Below, one piece after another: positions 40,469 through 49,091 of a stretch of 64,000 nt of DNA. The translations under genes were made by a program, and so were the position numbers. The stretch is from the NCBI RefSeq assembly GCF_012958305.1, contig NZ_JABBYO010000009.1, forward strand, positions 62,001 through 126,000. The letters are read 5' to 3'. How positions within the stretch are numbered: the stretch's first letter is position 1; each line of letters starts with the position of its first letter. This stretch comes from Tautonia rosea. Lineage in GTDB: Bacteria > Planctomycetota > Planctomycetia > Isosphaerales > Isosphaeraceae. Below the pieces are notes generated by a model. That model saw only the letters and a list, made by a program, of their open reading frames with translations, was not told the DNA's origin and made no database searches.

Positions 40469-40508
40469 GGGGATCCTCCTTGCGGGGAACGCCCGGAGCC
40501 GAGGGTCG

Positions 40509-42038
40509 TCAGGCGACGGCCCGGCCTCGCGCGTTGGTCAGGAGGCGAAGGACGGCTTCGGCTGCCTCCTGGCCGATTCGGGCACAGTCGGGAACACCGA
40601 CTCCCGAGTAGGCATTGCCGGTCAGGATGAGACCGGGATGAGCCTTGGCTCGCGATCGAATGGAGGCGACCCGATCGAGATGACCGAGTGTGTACTGAGG
40701 CATGGCTCGGGAATGACGGGCGACCTGGGAGAGAATCGGGGCTCCCGAGATGCCGAGAAGCTGTTCCACCTCTCGTCTGGCGATCGCGGTCAGCTCCTCA
40801 TCGTTGCGTTCAAAGAGGTGCGCCTGCAAGGCACCGCCGATGAAGACGCGAAGCAAGACCGAGCCTTCGGGAGCGCGGTCGGGGAACTTGACGCTGGTAA
40901 ACGAGACGGCCAGGATCTCTCGCCCTTCGATGCTTGGCACGACCACTCCAAACCCATCGAGTGGGTGGGTGACGTGGTCTCGGGGATAGGCCAGCTGGAC
41001 GATTGCCGAGGAGGCGTAGGGGATTGATCGGAGATCGAGCGCCAGGTCCTTGTCTTCACCATCAACGAGCCGGGCGGCAGCGTGGGCCTCGACGGCGAGG
41101 ATCACGGCATCAGCCTCAAGAGAAGGGCCGTCCAGCAGCTCGACGCGCCAGGTTCCCTCGGGCTCGTGTCGGGCGACGCGACGGGCGGCGGTGCCGAGTC
41201 GCAGCGATCCGGCAGGAAGGGAGGCGGCCAGGGCCTTCGGGAGGGTGTCCATCCCGTGGGAGAGGGTCTGGAAGAGGCTGTAGCGTGCTCCGGAACCACC
41301 CCCCTGCCCTTCGAGACGAGCCGCCCGCCCCTGGCGGAGCGCGGCCCGAATCAGGCTGCCGTGCTCGCGTTCCATCTGGGGAAACTGGGGAAGGGTCGCG
41401 TGCAGGCTCAGGTCGTTCGGATCGGCCGTGTAGATGCCGCCGACCAGGGGCTGAACCAGGCGGTCGAGCGCCTCACGGCCGAGGCGGCGGCGGACGAAAC
41501 TGGCGAGACTTTCATCCGCCTCGTCGCGACGGGCGGGGAGGACGAGGTCGCAGAGCATGCGCAGCTTCCCTCGCCAGGAGAGGATGGGCGAGGTGATGAG
41601 CGGCCACAGGCGCTGAGGGGCCATCAGGACAAAGCCTTCGGGGACCGGCACCAATCGACCTTTGCGGACGACGAACGAGCGGCGGAAGCGGTCGTCGGTG
41701 CCGATGAGCTGATCGCCGAGGCCGAGCGACCGGCAAAGCTCGATGGCGTGGGGCTTGTTGGTGATGAACGAGTCAGCGCCCCCTTCGAGGGTGAAGTCAT
41801 TGATGCGATCGGTCCAGATCGCGCCACCAATCCGGTCCTGCGCTTCGAGGACGACCAGTTCGATGGGTGATCGGAGCGTCGCGGATCGTTCGGCCAGACG
41901 GTACGCTGCCGTCAGGCCGCTCAAGCCTGCTCCAATGATCACAACCCGATGGGGCCGAGCAGAGACGTTCGACACGGAAGACAGATCCCCTGACAAGACC
42001 AGTGGTTCCGAAGGATTCGACCGTTCTGGGGTTCGCAT
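40509..42038 (-). CDS. hemY: Protoporphyrinogen/coproporphyrinogen oxidase (HemY/HemG type)
   Basis: An FAD-dependent oxidase that makes protoporphyrin IX (or coproporphyrin III in the coproporphyrin-dependent route). The FAD-binding Rossmann motif is VVIIGAGLSGLTAAYRLAE. The C-terminal FAD contact LILTGNAYSGVGVPDCARIGQ is present. The length of 509 residues is normal. The start at 42038 is chosen because it lies just before the Rossmann fold; the open frame runs 124 codons further but crosses a 17-bp hairpin there. The uroporphyrinogen decarboxylase gene lies 4 kb away on the same strand, with four unrelated genes between. Confidence 0.92.
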   Translation of the reverse strand: MRTPERSNPSEPLVLSGDLSSVSNVSARPHRVVIIGAGLSGLTAAYRLAERSATLRSPIELVVLEAQDRIGGAIWTDRINDFTLEGGADSFITNKPHAIELCRSLGLGDQLIGTDDRFRRSFVVRKGRLVPVPEGFVLMAPQRLWPLITSPILSWRGKLRMLCDLVLPARRDEADESLASFVRRRLGREALDRLVQPLVGGIYTADPNDLSLHATLPQFPQMEREHGSLIRAALRQGRAARLEGQGGGSGARYSLFQTLSHGMDTLPKALAASLPAGSLRLGTAARRVARHEPEGTWRVELLDGPSLEADAVILAVEAHAAARLVDGEDKDLALDLRSIPYASSAIVQLAYPRDHVTHPLDGFGVVVPSIEGREILAVSFTSVKFPDRAPEGSVLLRVFIGGALQAHLFERNDEELTAIARREVEQLLGISGAPILSQVARHSRAMPQYTLGHLDRVASIRSRAKAHPGLILTGNAYSGVGVPDCARIGQEAAEAVLRLLTNARGRAVA

Positions 42039-42150
42039 CGATTCCAGTGTACGGGCCGAATCTGGTCGGAACAAGAGCCACGGACCCGCTCGAAGGGTTG
42101 ATCCCGGCTGAGGGGGATCGGAACGAAAGGCGGGGAGCGACGGGAGAACG

Positions 42151-42191
42151 CTCAAGGGCTCCGGTCCTGGGATGGGACCGGAGCCCTTGAG
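42151..42191. terminator. Perfect 17-bp hairpin
   Basis: Arms CTCAAGGGCTCCGGTCC (42151-42167) and GGACCGGAGCCCTTGAG (42175-42191) pair without mismatch, with a 7-base loop. It lies between the small lipoprotein gene and the HemY-type gene, both on the minus strand, and probably ends the upstream unit. No T-run follows on the minus strand. Confidence 0.65.
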
Positions 42192-42243
42192 TGAGTACGC
42201 TCGAATCAGACCGATCGCGGCGTAAATTTGCGGCGACCGACGA

Positions 42244-42423
42244 TCATTCAACGATGGCCGGGGGAGCGGCCATGGCTCCCGAGCTTTCTTCCGGAGCACC
42301 GGAGTACTCGGCGCCGGAATTGGGATCGTCTGCGGCAACAGGAGCAGCGGCATCGCCACCGCACCCGGCAACGAGAAGACCGAGCAGCCCGAGGGCGAAG
42401 AATCGAGCAACGAACGAGGTCAT
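42244..42423 (-). CDS. Small lipoprotein downstream of DUF1559 gene (unit A)
   Basis: A 59-residue lipoprotein. The signal ends in the lipobox LVAGC with Cys21. The mature part of 39 residues is Ala, Pro, Ser and Glu rich (GGDAAAPVAADDPNSG) and looks disordered. It follows the DUF1559 gene by 55 bp on the same strand. A matching small lipoprotein follows the second DUF1559 gene at 44167-44358. The constant pairing suggests that the two work together, but the function is unknown. Confidence 0.8.
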   Translation of the reverse strand: MTSFVARFFALGLLGLLVAGCGGDAAAPVAADDPNSGAEYSGAPEESSGAMAAPPAIVE

Positions 42424-42478
42424 GATGCGTTTTCCAGAGTCAGGGGGAAACGGATTGAATGGAGCAGGGTGTCCACGA

Positions 42479-43552
42479 TTAGAGCTGGTCGGCACTGACC
42501 ACTTCACCAAGCTTTCGGGTGCTCAAGGCCCGGTAGGTGGCCATGTTGATCGTTTCCTTGAGGAAACGCACGGAACCGTCACCGAAGAGGAAGTTGGCCC
42601 CTCCGGGGTGATTGCTTCGAAAGCCGAACTGGCCCATCTCGGTGCAGCCGAACGGGGCGGGGGTATTGGCCCAGTTGGCGGGCCGGGTGGCCACGGGATG
42701 CGAATTCCTCAGGCAACTTGTCGGGGTGCTATACGGGGCAGGTTGGCCACCGGTGAGAGCCGGGGCGTTGATCCGGGGCACCGTGTAGGCGATGCCGGTG
42801 ATGCGGACGTCACCTGGCCAGAAGGTGGCTCCCCAGGGGGGGCCGTTCCAGGAACCGGCCGATGCACCGAAGTTGAAATGCGAGCCTCCCGGCTCGTTCC
42901 GAAATCGTGAGGTTTCACCCACGAGGATGGTGTTGCTCAAGCCGTCGCGGATCGCGGAAAAGCCGTAGGCGAAGTTCCGGCCGAAGGGCCCGTCGGATTC
43001 GATGGCAAAGCAGCGCTCGGGGTTGAGCGTCCCCCAACGATTCCACGTCGTTTCCGTCGTGCCGCCCACTCCCGCATAGGAGGTCTGGTAAGTGGTGAAC
43101 CAGTTGGCGCTGATGTCTTCATGCTCATCATCGCTCGGGCAAACATACGAGGAGACGCGGGAGAGGGTCGCCGTCTCATTCTTGAACCAGGTGGCGGCCA
43201 CCTCGAAATTGTAGGCCGAGGTCTGAGCCCCCTGCTCCATGTAGGGGAGGATGAAGGTCATCCAGCTCACCCAGATGTTCGAGCCACAGGGGTTGCCGGG
43301 GCTCATCGCCTGGCCATAGCCGGTCGTTGCGTTGCGGAAGTCGCCCATCGGCAGGCTTCCGGTGGCCGACTCGTAATTATGCAGGGCGAGGCCGATCTGC
43401 TTCAGGTTGTTGGTGCACTGGGCACGTCGGGCGGCCTCGCGAGCACTTTGGACCGCAGGCAGAAGCAGGGCGATGAGCACGCCGATGATGGCAATCACCA
43501 CCAGCAATTCGATGAGCGTAAACCCACGCGTCCGAGACGGTCGGGTGGTCAT
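42479..43552 (-). CDS. DUF1559 pseudopilin-like protein (unit A)
   Basis: A 357-residue exported protein of the DUF1559 family, hugely expanded in planctomycetes. The type IV pilin-like N-terminus [19 protein letters not shown] has the Gly-Phe cleavage site and Glu15. The conserved [19 protein letters not shown] follows. The C-terminus has the family ending [19 protein letters not shown]. The first 57 codons and the ribosome binding site (43382-43566) are identical at the DNA level to those of the paralogue at 45358-45542, while the middle differs strongly. It would need a PilD-type peptidase; the local TadV may not serve it. Confidence 0.95.
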   Translation of the reverse strand: MTTRPSRTRGFTLIELLVVIAIIGVLIALLLPAVQSAREAARRAQCTNNLKQIGLALHNYESATGSLPMGDFRNATTGYGQAMSPGNPCGSNIWVSWMTFILPYMEQGAQTSAYNFEVAATWFKNETATLSRVSSYVCPSDDEHEDISANWFTTYQTSYAGVGGTTETTWNRWGTLNPERCFAIESDGPFGRNFAYGFSAIRDGLSNTILVGETSRFRNEPGGSHFNFGASAGSWNGPPWGATFWPGDVRITGIAYTVPRINAPALTGGQPAPYSTPTSCLRNSHPVATRPANWANTPAPFGCTEMGQFGFRSNHPGGANFLFGDGSVRFLKETINMATYRALSTRKLGEVVSADQL

Positions 43553-43566
43553 GGAATCGGGCTCCT
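43382..43566. repeat. 185-bp exact repeat, copy A (5' end of DUF1559 gene)
   Basis: Base for base the same as 45358-45542, as checked line by line. It covers 57 codons, the start codon and 14 bp upstream with the ribosome binding site AGGAG. Identity stops at once at both ends. This includes all synonymous positions. Confidence 0.95.
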
Positions 43567-44110
43567 TACAACGAGGAGGATGAGAAGTGAATCGATCGCT
43601 TGAGAGCGTGGCAGGGGAAACCGAAATCGTGTTTCGACTCCATCCCACGGCCGCGCTCTCACAAGAGTAAGGTTCTCAGGGGAACATCGTGCGCCGCAAG
43701 GGAACCAGAACGCCATGTGAAGACAAGTTGATCTTACGATCGACGAGGCGGTGATCCCAAAATCGAATCCACGCTGGGAGCGAGGAGAGTTGCGGGTCGA
43801 TCACAACGGTCAGGACGAAAGGCAATCGTCAGGAACGGTTAACCATTCGGACATACGAAGGTCCAAGAAGCAAATTCAGGAACCTCTCGTAATCTTCCAT
43901 CGAGGTTAATTGTTCTGACTTCTGCATCGAAGCCGTTGTCGCAAGTTTCTTCGAAGACCGAAATGAGCGCCGCGTCGCAATTCGATCTGAGTTTCAATCT
44001 GTGGTGAAACCGGCGATTCAAGAGTGAACGACCAGAACGGTCTCGGCCCCACGCCTGGGGCCTTCGAGAAACGACTGGATGCGATCAGGGTTCACAACGG
44101 GGGCAACCCA
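43567..44110. other. Gene-free region upstream of unit A
   Basis: About 540 bp between the unit A DUF1559 start and the unit B end hairpin. Short frames occur (one of 60 codons on the minus strand at 43839-44021, rich in Arg and Asn at its start), without a ribosome binding site or domain that would make them credible. The promoter of unit A must lie here. Part of it, around 43860-44000, is more AT-rich than the average. Confidence 0.5.
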
Positions 44111-44148
44111 GAGGGACGGTCGACGCGATGTCCATCGACGCGTCCCTC
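44111..44148. terminator. Hairpin at the end of unit B
   Basis: Arms GAGGGACGGTCG (44111-44122) and CGACGCGTCCCTC (44136-44148) pair over 12 bp with one bulged base. It lies just after the stop of the unit B lipoprotein gene, in the same relative place as the 17-bp hairpin after unit A. Confidence 0.5.
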
Positions 44149-44166
44149 GTTTGCGACCAACGAAGC

Positions 44167-44358
44167 TCAGGGTTCGACCGTCATCATGCCATCGGCGGCG
44201 CCGGCGGGGCCTTCGGCGACGAGGCCCTTGGGGGTGGAACCGGCCGTTTCTGAGCCAGACTCCTGAGCGTCAGCGGGAAGCTCCCCCATCGCGGGACCGG
44301 CGCCGGTGTTGCAGCCGACGCAACCCATCATCAGGAGAGCCAAGATGAACATTCTCAT
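44167..44358 (-). CDS. Small lipoprotein downstream of DUF1559 gene (unit B)
   Basis: A 63-residue lipoprotein: a hydrophobic signal (FILALLMMGCVGC) with a lipobox Cys at 13 or 16, and a short mature part rich in Gly, Ala, Glu and Ser. It resembles the unit A lipoprotein in size and position but not closely in sequence. It starts 141 bp after the stop of the unit B DUF1559 gene on the same strand. The function is unknown. Confidence 0.78.
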   Translation of the reverse strand: MRMFILALLMMGCVGCNTGAGPAMGELPADAQESGSETAGSTPKGLVAEGPAGAADGMMTVEP

Positions 44359-44499
44359 GGGCGGTTTCTCGTGGAGATTCTCAATGAAACGAACGATTGC
44401 GAGTCGCTTGCATGGGGCAAGCGACTCAGTCTCGTAGCTGATCGGGTCGAATCACTCGGGTCAGCTCGCCCGATGCGCGTTCAACCGCGATGCGAGGGG

Positions 44500-45528
44500 T
44501 CAGAACTGATCTGCGCTGATGACTTCTCCGCCCTTGCGGGTCCCAAGGGCGCGATAGACGTCAGGGTTGATCGTTTCCTTAAGGAACCTGACAGAGCCAT
44601 CTCCGAGGAGGAAATTCGCACCGCCCGGGTGCTGGCTGCGGAATCCGAAGCCGCCGTATTCGCGGGCCTCGGGCTTCAGGAACCAGGTGAACGGATCGGG
44701 GTCGATGATCGGGGTGACGCTCGTCAATTGCAAGGGAGCGTTGATCCGCGGGGCAGTGTAGGCGATTCCATGCAGGACGGACCCTGCGCCACCAGCGGGC
44801 TGGCCGACCAGGGTGAACCATTCGCCATAGTTCCAGGGGAACTGCCATGAATCAGGCTGATTCATGAATCGGGATGCCTCACCGACGAAGAGAGTGTTGC
44901 TCAGGCCGTCATTGAAATTGCTGATCTTGTAGTTGAAGCTGACAACAAACGCACCGGTTCCTTCGAGGTGGCGGCAGTTGCCGGCGTTCGCGGTCGAGTA
45001 GCGATAACGCATCAGCTCAACCTCGCCGGCCGAACCCGCGTAGGAGCCCTGGTTCACCCCGATGAACTGCAAAGGACCGCCGGGGGGGTTCAACGGGCCG
45101 GACGACTGGAAATCGGAAGGGCAAATGTACGATGCGACCTTGATTTCCTGCACCGTGATGTTGCGGATGCTGTTCGCAAAGAAGTCGAAGTTGAACCAGT
45201 CGAACGTGTTGCCCTGCTCCAGGTACGGTAGCATCGAGGCGAACATGGTGTGTCGGGAGACCCTCAAGCAACCGCCGTCGGCCGGAATGCCGGGGGCATC
45301 CGGGACTCGACGCTGGAGTCCAATGGGAAACGCTCCGTTGGTGCTCTCATAGTTGTACAGGGCGAGGCCGATCTGCTTCAGGTTGTTGGTGCACTGGGCA
45401 CGTCGGGCGGCCTCGCGAGCACTTTGGACCGCAGGCAGAAGCAGGGCGATGAGCACGCCGATGATGGCAATCACCACCAGCAATTCGATGAGCGTAAACC
45501 CACGCGTCCGAGACGGTCGGGTGGTCAT
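44500..45528 (-). CDS. DUF1559 pseudopilin-like protein (unit B)
   Basis: A 342-residue paralogue of the unit A protein. The first 57 residues are identical ([19 protein letters not shown] and the following conserved helix). The middle part differs widely. The C-terminus is again similar ([19 protein letters not shown], then [10 protein letters not shown]). The gene order DUF1559-small lipoprotein-hairpin repeats that of unit A. Such proteins are exported and are thought to sit on or in the cell envelope; the function is not known. Confidence 0.95.
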   Translation of the reverse strand: MTTRPSRTRGFTLIELLVVIAIIGVLIALLLPAVQSAREAARRAQCTNNLKQIGLALYNYESTNGAFPIGLQRRVPDAPGIPADGGCLRVSRHTMFASMLPYLEQGNTFDWFNFDFFANSIRNITVQEIKVASYICPSDFQSSGPLNPPGGPLQFIGVNQGSYAGSAGEVELMRYRYSTANAGNCRHLEGTGAFVVSFNYKISNFNDGLSNTLFVGEASRFMNQPDSWQFPWNYGEWFTLVGQPAGGAGSVLHGIAYTAPRINAPLQLTSVTPIIDPDPFTWFLKPEAREYGGFGFRSQHPGGANFLLGDGSVRFLKETINPDVYRALGTRKGGEVISADQF

Positions 45529-45542
45529 GGAATCGGGCTCCT
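45358..45542. repeat. 185-bp exact repeat, copy B (5' end of DUF1559 gene)
   Basis: Same sequence as 43382-43566 without a single difference, including the ribosome binding site. Outside this block the two genes diverge at once. Confidence 0.95.
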
Positions 45543-46226
45543 AGGGGAAGATGATCGAAGGGTCAGGTCACGTGCGAGCAGGACGCATCAAGGAACGCAC
45601 ACAGATCGTGCAACCGATGTCATTGATTGGGGAATGATCCGTTCCCGTCCGAGGTCCGGCTCTCACAATCGTGACGTTCTTTGGGTCTCAGATGGCTCCA
45701 AACCATCCGGAGCATCGTGCCGTGAAGAATCATCCCACAGTCTGCCGGGCAGGACTCCCAGGGTCATGATCAGCGCATGAAGCGAAAACCAGTGCCGAGA
45801 GCTGGCGACTGTTCGGAAAAGGAAGGACGAGCGGTGCTTTGGAGAAGCCTCGAACACCCGAACACGCAAGGGCATCGCCAAGAAGCAAGATACCCAACAA
45901 TCCGCGTTCGAGACGAAATGCCGAAGCTTCCGCACCAAAATCGATGATACAAGTTAGTCATTTGCAGGGATCACCGACAAGTACCAACTTGATCGGAACT
46001 TCATTTTCGCGACCTTTTTTCGACACATTGCTTTGATATGCATCAATTTGGAAAAAATAGACGGCATAGTGCTCGCCACTCAACGAATGGCTCCATGTCA
46101 TGAGCGTTGTGTCACGTTACTGATGAGTCGCTGATTGGTGACACCAACTGAGTGGCCAAGGTTCTCCCCTGACACGAGGTCTTTTTGGTGAATCCATCGC
46201 CCAAGGAGGCGACATACATGCACCAA
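45543..46226. other. AT-richer gene-free region between hemE and DUF1559 unit B
   Basis: About 680 bp without a convincing gene. A 91-codon minus-strand frame (45663-45938) has no ribosome binding site, domain or codon pattern that I trust. From about 45940 to 46110 the sequence is clearly more AT-rich than the rest of the window (for example around CATTGCTTTGATATGCATC), which fits a promoter or a transferred fragment. The promoter of unit B is expected on the left part. Confidence 0.5.
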
Positions 46227-47267
46227 TCAGGCGCGATTCGCTTCGTGGACGATCTCGACCAGGGCTCGGACGTGATCGACCGGGGTACTGGGCAGGATGC
46301 CGTGGCCGAGGTTGAAGATGTGGCCGGGGCGTCCGGCAGCCTGATCGAGGATGCGGAGGGCCTGGCGACGGATCTCGTCGATCGGGGCCAGCAGGACGAC
46401 CGGGTCGAGATTGCCCTGAACGGCAACCCCGGGGCCGAGGCGGTTCCAGGCCTCATCGAGTTCGACGCGCCAGTCGAGGCCGATGACCGAGCCGCCGGCA
46501 TCGCGCTGGGCTTCGAGGAGGGTGGCCGTGCCGGTGCCGAAGTGGATGGTGGGCACGTCGGGGGGGAGGGCGTCGAACAGGCGCTTCATGTGAGGTTGGA
46601 CGAAGCGCTTGTAATCGAAGGGGGAGAGGTTGCCGACCCAGCTATCGAACAGTTGCAGGACCTGGGCCCCGGCCTCGGCCTGGGCGGTGAGGTAGAGGGC
46701 GGTGGCGTCGGTGAGCTGCCGCATGAGGGCATCCCAGGCACCGGGGTCGCGGTACATGAAGGCCTTGGCCCGGTCGTAGTGCCGTGAGCCCCCGCCTTCG
46801 ATCGCATAGCAGGCCAGGGTGAACGGCGCTCCGGCGAAGCCGATCAAGGGGACCGAGGGCGGCAGGGCGGCCCGGATCTGAGAAACGGCCTGCATGACAT
46901 AGCCAAGCGGCTCGGCGCTGGTCATCGGCTGAAGGCGGTCGACGTCGCTCGACTCGGTGATCGGGTTGTGGATGACCGGGCCTTCCCCCTTGGCAAATTC
47001 GAGGTTGAGTCCGATTGGTTCGAGGATGAGCAGGATGTCGGCAAAGAGGATGGCGGCATCGACCCCGAGGCGCTCGGCGGCGGTGACGGTGACCTCGGTG
47101 GCCAGGTCCGGGGTCTTGCAGAGTTCGAGGAAAGAGACGCGCGAGCGGAGTTCGCGGTAATCGGCCATGTAGCGGCCGGCCTGACGCATCAGCCAGATGG
47201 GAGTGACGTCGGTCGGTTCTCGGCGGCAGGCTTTGAGAAAGCGGGGGGCTTCGGGCGAATCCGGCAT
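46227..47267 (-). CDS. hemE: Uroporphyrinogen decarboxylase
   Basis: Converts uroporphyrinogen III to coproporphyrinogen III in heme synthesis. The N-terminal signature PIWLMRQAGRYMADYRELR holds the active-site Arg residues. The second signature GFAGAPFTLACYAIEG is also present, and FADILLILEPIGLNLEF carries the catalytic Asp. The length of 346 residues is normal. No signal peptide is seen. The enzyme acts upstream of HemY/HemG, whose gene lies 4 kb further along the same strand. Confidence 0.97.
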   Translation of the reverse strand: MPDSPEAPRFLKACRREPTDVTPIWLMRQAGRYMADYRELRSRVSFLELCKTPDLATEVTVTAAERLGVDAAILFADILLILEPIGLNLEFAKGEGPVIHNPITESSDVDRLQPMTSAEPLGYVMQAVSQIRAALPPSVPLIGFAGAPFTLACYAIEGGGSRHYDRAKAFMYRDPGAWDALMRQLTDATALYLTAQAEAGAQVLQLFDSWVGNLSPFDYKRFVQPHMKRLFDALPPDVPTIHFGTGTATLLEAQRDAGGSVIGLDWRVELDEAWNRLGPGVAVQGNLDPVVLLAPIDEIRRQALRILDQAAGRPGHIFNLGHGILPSTPVDHVRALVEIVHEANRA

Positions 47268-47489
47268 CGAACGGCGTCCCGTCAGTCGAGGCGAGGGTGC
47301 AACAACAGCGAGCCGGAGACTCCACCGGCCACCGGTGCCTGGCTATTGTGCGCGTGACGATGCGGGTCTGTCCAGGAAACGGCCGCCGAGGGGGTCGGCA
47401 GCCACGCCCGACGGAGGAACGAGTCGTTGAAGTTGACGATGCCCGTGTTCGGGATGGTCTCACGGTCGATGAGAGGGGATCAAGTCTGA

Positions 47490-48047
47490 TCAGCTCTGAT
47501 CAGCGTCGAGCAGCTCGAAAAGGGACTGCGTACGGACGATGGAGTGGTCGTCTGGGAAGGTATGGAAGGTTTGAACAGAGAGGCCGTTAGGGCGAGCGTC
47601 GATTCGGATGAAACTGACCGGGGAGGGCGACAGGCGATTCTGGGGCGAGAAGCGGTGAAAGAGGCCCTTGCCGGCGTCGAGCGAGAGTTCGTTGCAGAGG
47701 TGTCGGAAGACCTCGCCGTCGAGCCGTTCGGCATCGAAGCAGGTCTGATACTCGACCGAAGCCCCCTGGCGGAGCGTGGCCGAGCGTTCGACGCGCACCG
47801 GCTCACGGAGGAGGAGGCCACGATCGGGCAGCGGAGTTTCTAGCCCGCAAAGGACTTCGGTCAAGCGGCTTGAGCCGGCCGACCAGACGATTGCGTGCCC
47901 TCCCTCGATGATTCGCAGGTCCGCGTCCCAGGCGCTGTGACTCACTCGGCGATGGCGGCGCACGGTGAACCAGTCCGGATGAATCGGACGGGCATAGACC
48001 TGGAACGTGATGTCGATCAGCTTCGAACGGCCGTAACTGACGCCCAT
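47490..48047 (-). CDS. DUF2617 family protein
   Basis: A 185-residue cytoplasmic protein that looks like the DUF2617 family known mainly from planctomycetes. Characteristic parts are FQVYARPIHPDWFTVRRHRRV, then RIIEGGHAIVWSAGSSRLTEVL, a repeat of charged segments, and the ending FHTFPDDHSIVRTQSLFEL. It has no signal peptide and no membrane segment. The ATG at 48047 has GGAG upstream; the open frame continues 56 codons further but looks non-coding. The function is unknown. Confidence 0.72.
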   Translation of the reverse strand: MGVSYGRSKLIDITFQVYARPIHPDWFTVRRHRRVSHSAWDADLRIIEGGHAIVWSAGSSRLTEVLCGLETPLPDRGLLLREPVRVERSATLRQGASVEYQTCFDAERLDGEVFRHLCNELSLDAGKGLFHRFSPQNRLSPSPVSFIRIDARPNGLSVQTFHTFPDDHSIVRTQSLFELLDADQS

Positions 48048-48314
48048 CCCGACGGCTCCACGTGTTCGGACATCGTCCCTGATTCCTGCCCGGTGCTGGG
48101 CACTGCATCCATTATAGATCCACCGAAAACCAAGACCAACCGCGACAGCGAGGGAATGAGACGTTGCATCGGGACAACGGTCCGCCTCGGCTTGACCCCT
48201 GGGGGCCATCACCATAGACTCGCCGCGCGCTGGGGAATTCCCCTTTGATCCGCAATCGGCCCGAGACGCAGGTCGACCGACCGGCCCGGTCCTCGATTGA
48301 CCCGGAGGCCCGAG

Positions 48315-49046
48315 GTGAACCGAACGGAACTCGAATCACCACCGCTGCTGCCGTTGAGAGCCGTCGATGCCTGGAGGCGTCGGGGAGCTCGGTACGTCTG
48401 GCACAAGGCCCTGCGACGGGGACTGCGACGCTGGCCGTCGTGCAAGAGACGGATACTCTACCGTAATCCTCGATTGTATTGGACCCTTCGTGGCGGGGAT
48501 GATTATTTCCGGGAACAAGAGGGTCAGCCGGCCCGTTCGGAACGGTCTGAGTGGCTGGCTGATCGGATCGCGAGTTATCGGCCGACTTCGGTGCTGGAAA
48601 TCGGCTGCGGCTACGGGAAACAGCTGCGGGCGATCCGGCATCGCTTGCCGGAAGTTCCCCTATTGGGCCTCGACTTCAGCCCGACGCAACTCGATTATGC
48701 GAAAGGGTTTCTCGACGGCATTGGTGGGGTCTCCCTGATGCTCGGCGATGGTCAACGGGTTCCCTTGCCGGACAAATCGGTCGATCTGGTGATGACCTCG
48801 GCCGTGATCCTGCACAATGCCCCTGAGATCGCCGACCAGATCCGCCGCGAGGCGATCCGGATCGCCCGGCGATGGGTGGTGCATAACGAGGACACGGACG
48901 TGACCTACAACCGCTTCGGCTACGATTCGGCGGCCTGGTATCGGGCGTCGGGGATTCGGCTGGCCGAGGTCGGGGTGATTCCAGTCGGGTCACAGGACGA
49001 GGTGGCCCGGTCGCAGTTCTGCGTGGCCGAGCTGGGCGAGTGGTGA
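48315..49046 (+). CDS. Class I SAM-dependent methyltransferase
   Basis: A 243-residue enzyme. A basic N-terminal part (RRRGARYVWHKALRRGLRRW) is followed by motif I VLEIGCGYGKQLRAI. The acidic residue is in LLGLDFSPTQLDYA and motif post-I in LMLGDGQRVPLPDKSVDLV. The start is GTG at 48315, with GGAGG upstream; a TTG at 48297 is less likely. It opens a same-strand group with a flippase, a GT-C enzyme and a CDP-alcohol transferase, so it may methylate a surface glycan or its carrier. This is inferred from context. Confidence 0.8.
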   Translation: MNRTELESPPLLPLRAVDAWRRRGARYVWHKALRRGLRRWPSCKRRILYRNPRLYWTLRGGDDYFREQEGQPARSERSEWLADRIASYRPTSVLEIGCGYGKQLRAIRHRLPEVPLLGLDFSPTQLDYAKGFLDGIGGVSLMLGDGQRVPLPDKSVDLVMTSAVILHNAPEIADQIRREAIRIARRWVVHNEDTDVTYNRFGYDSAAWYRASGIRLAEVGVIPVGSQDEVARSQFCVAELGEW

Positions 49047-49091
49047 TCGGGCAAGATCCCTAGTGACCTCCTTCACGAGCGGTGGCCCTTC

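Noticed and set aside
42039-42410. N-terminal extension of the protoporphyrinogen oxidase frame by 124 codons
   Set aside because: It crosses a perfect 17-bp hairpin and the lipoprotein gene, and the FAD-binding fold starts only after 42038.
43839-44021. 60-codon minus-strand frame upstream of DUF1559 unit A
   Set aside because: No ribosome binding site or family resemblance; it lies in the likely promoter region.
45663-45938. 91-codon minus-strand frame between hemE and DUF1559 unit B
   Set aside because: No ribosome binding site, no domain, and its codon use does not resemble the neighbouring genes.
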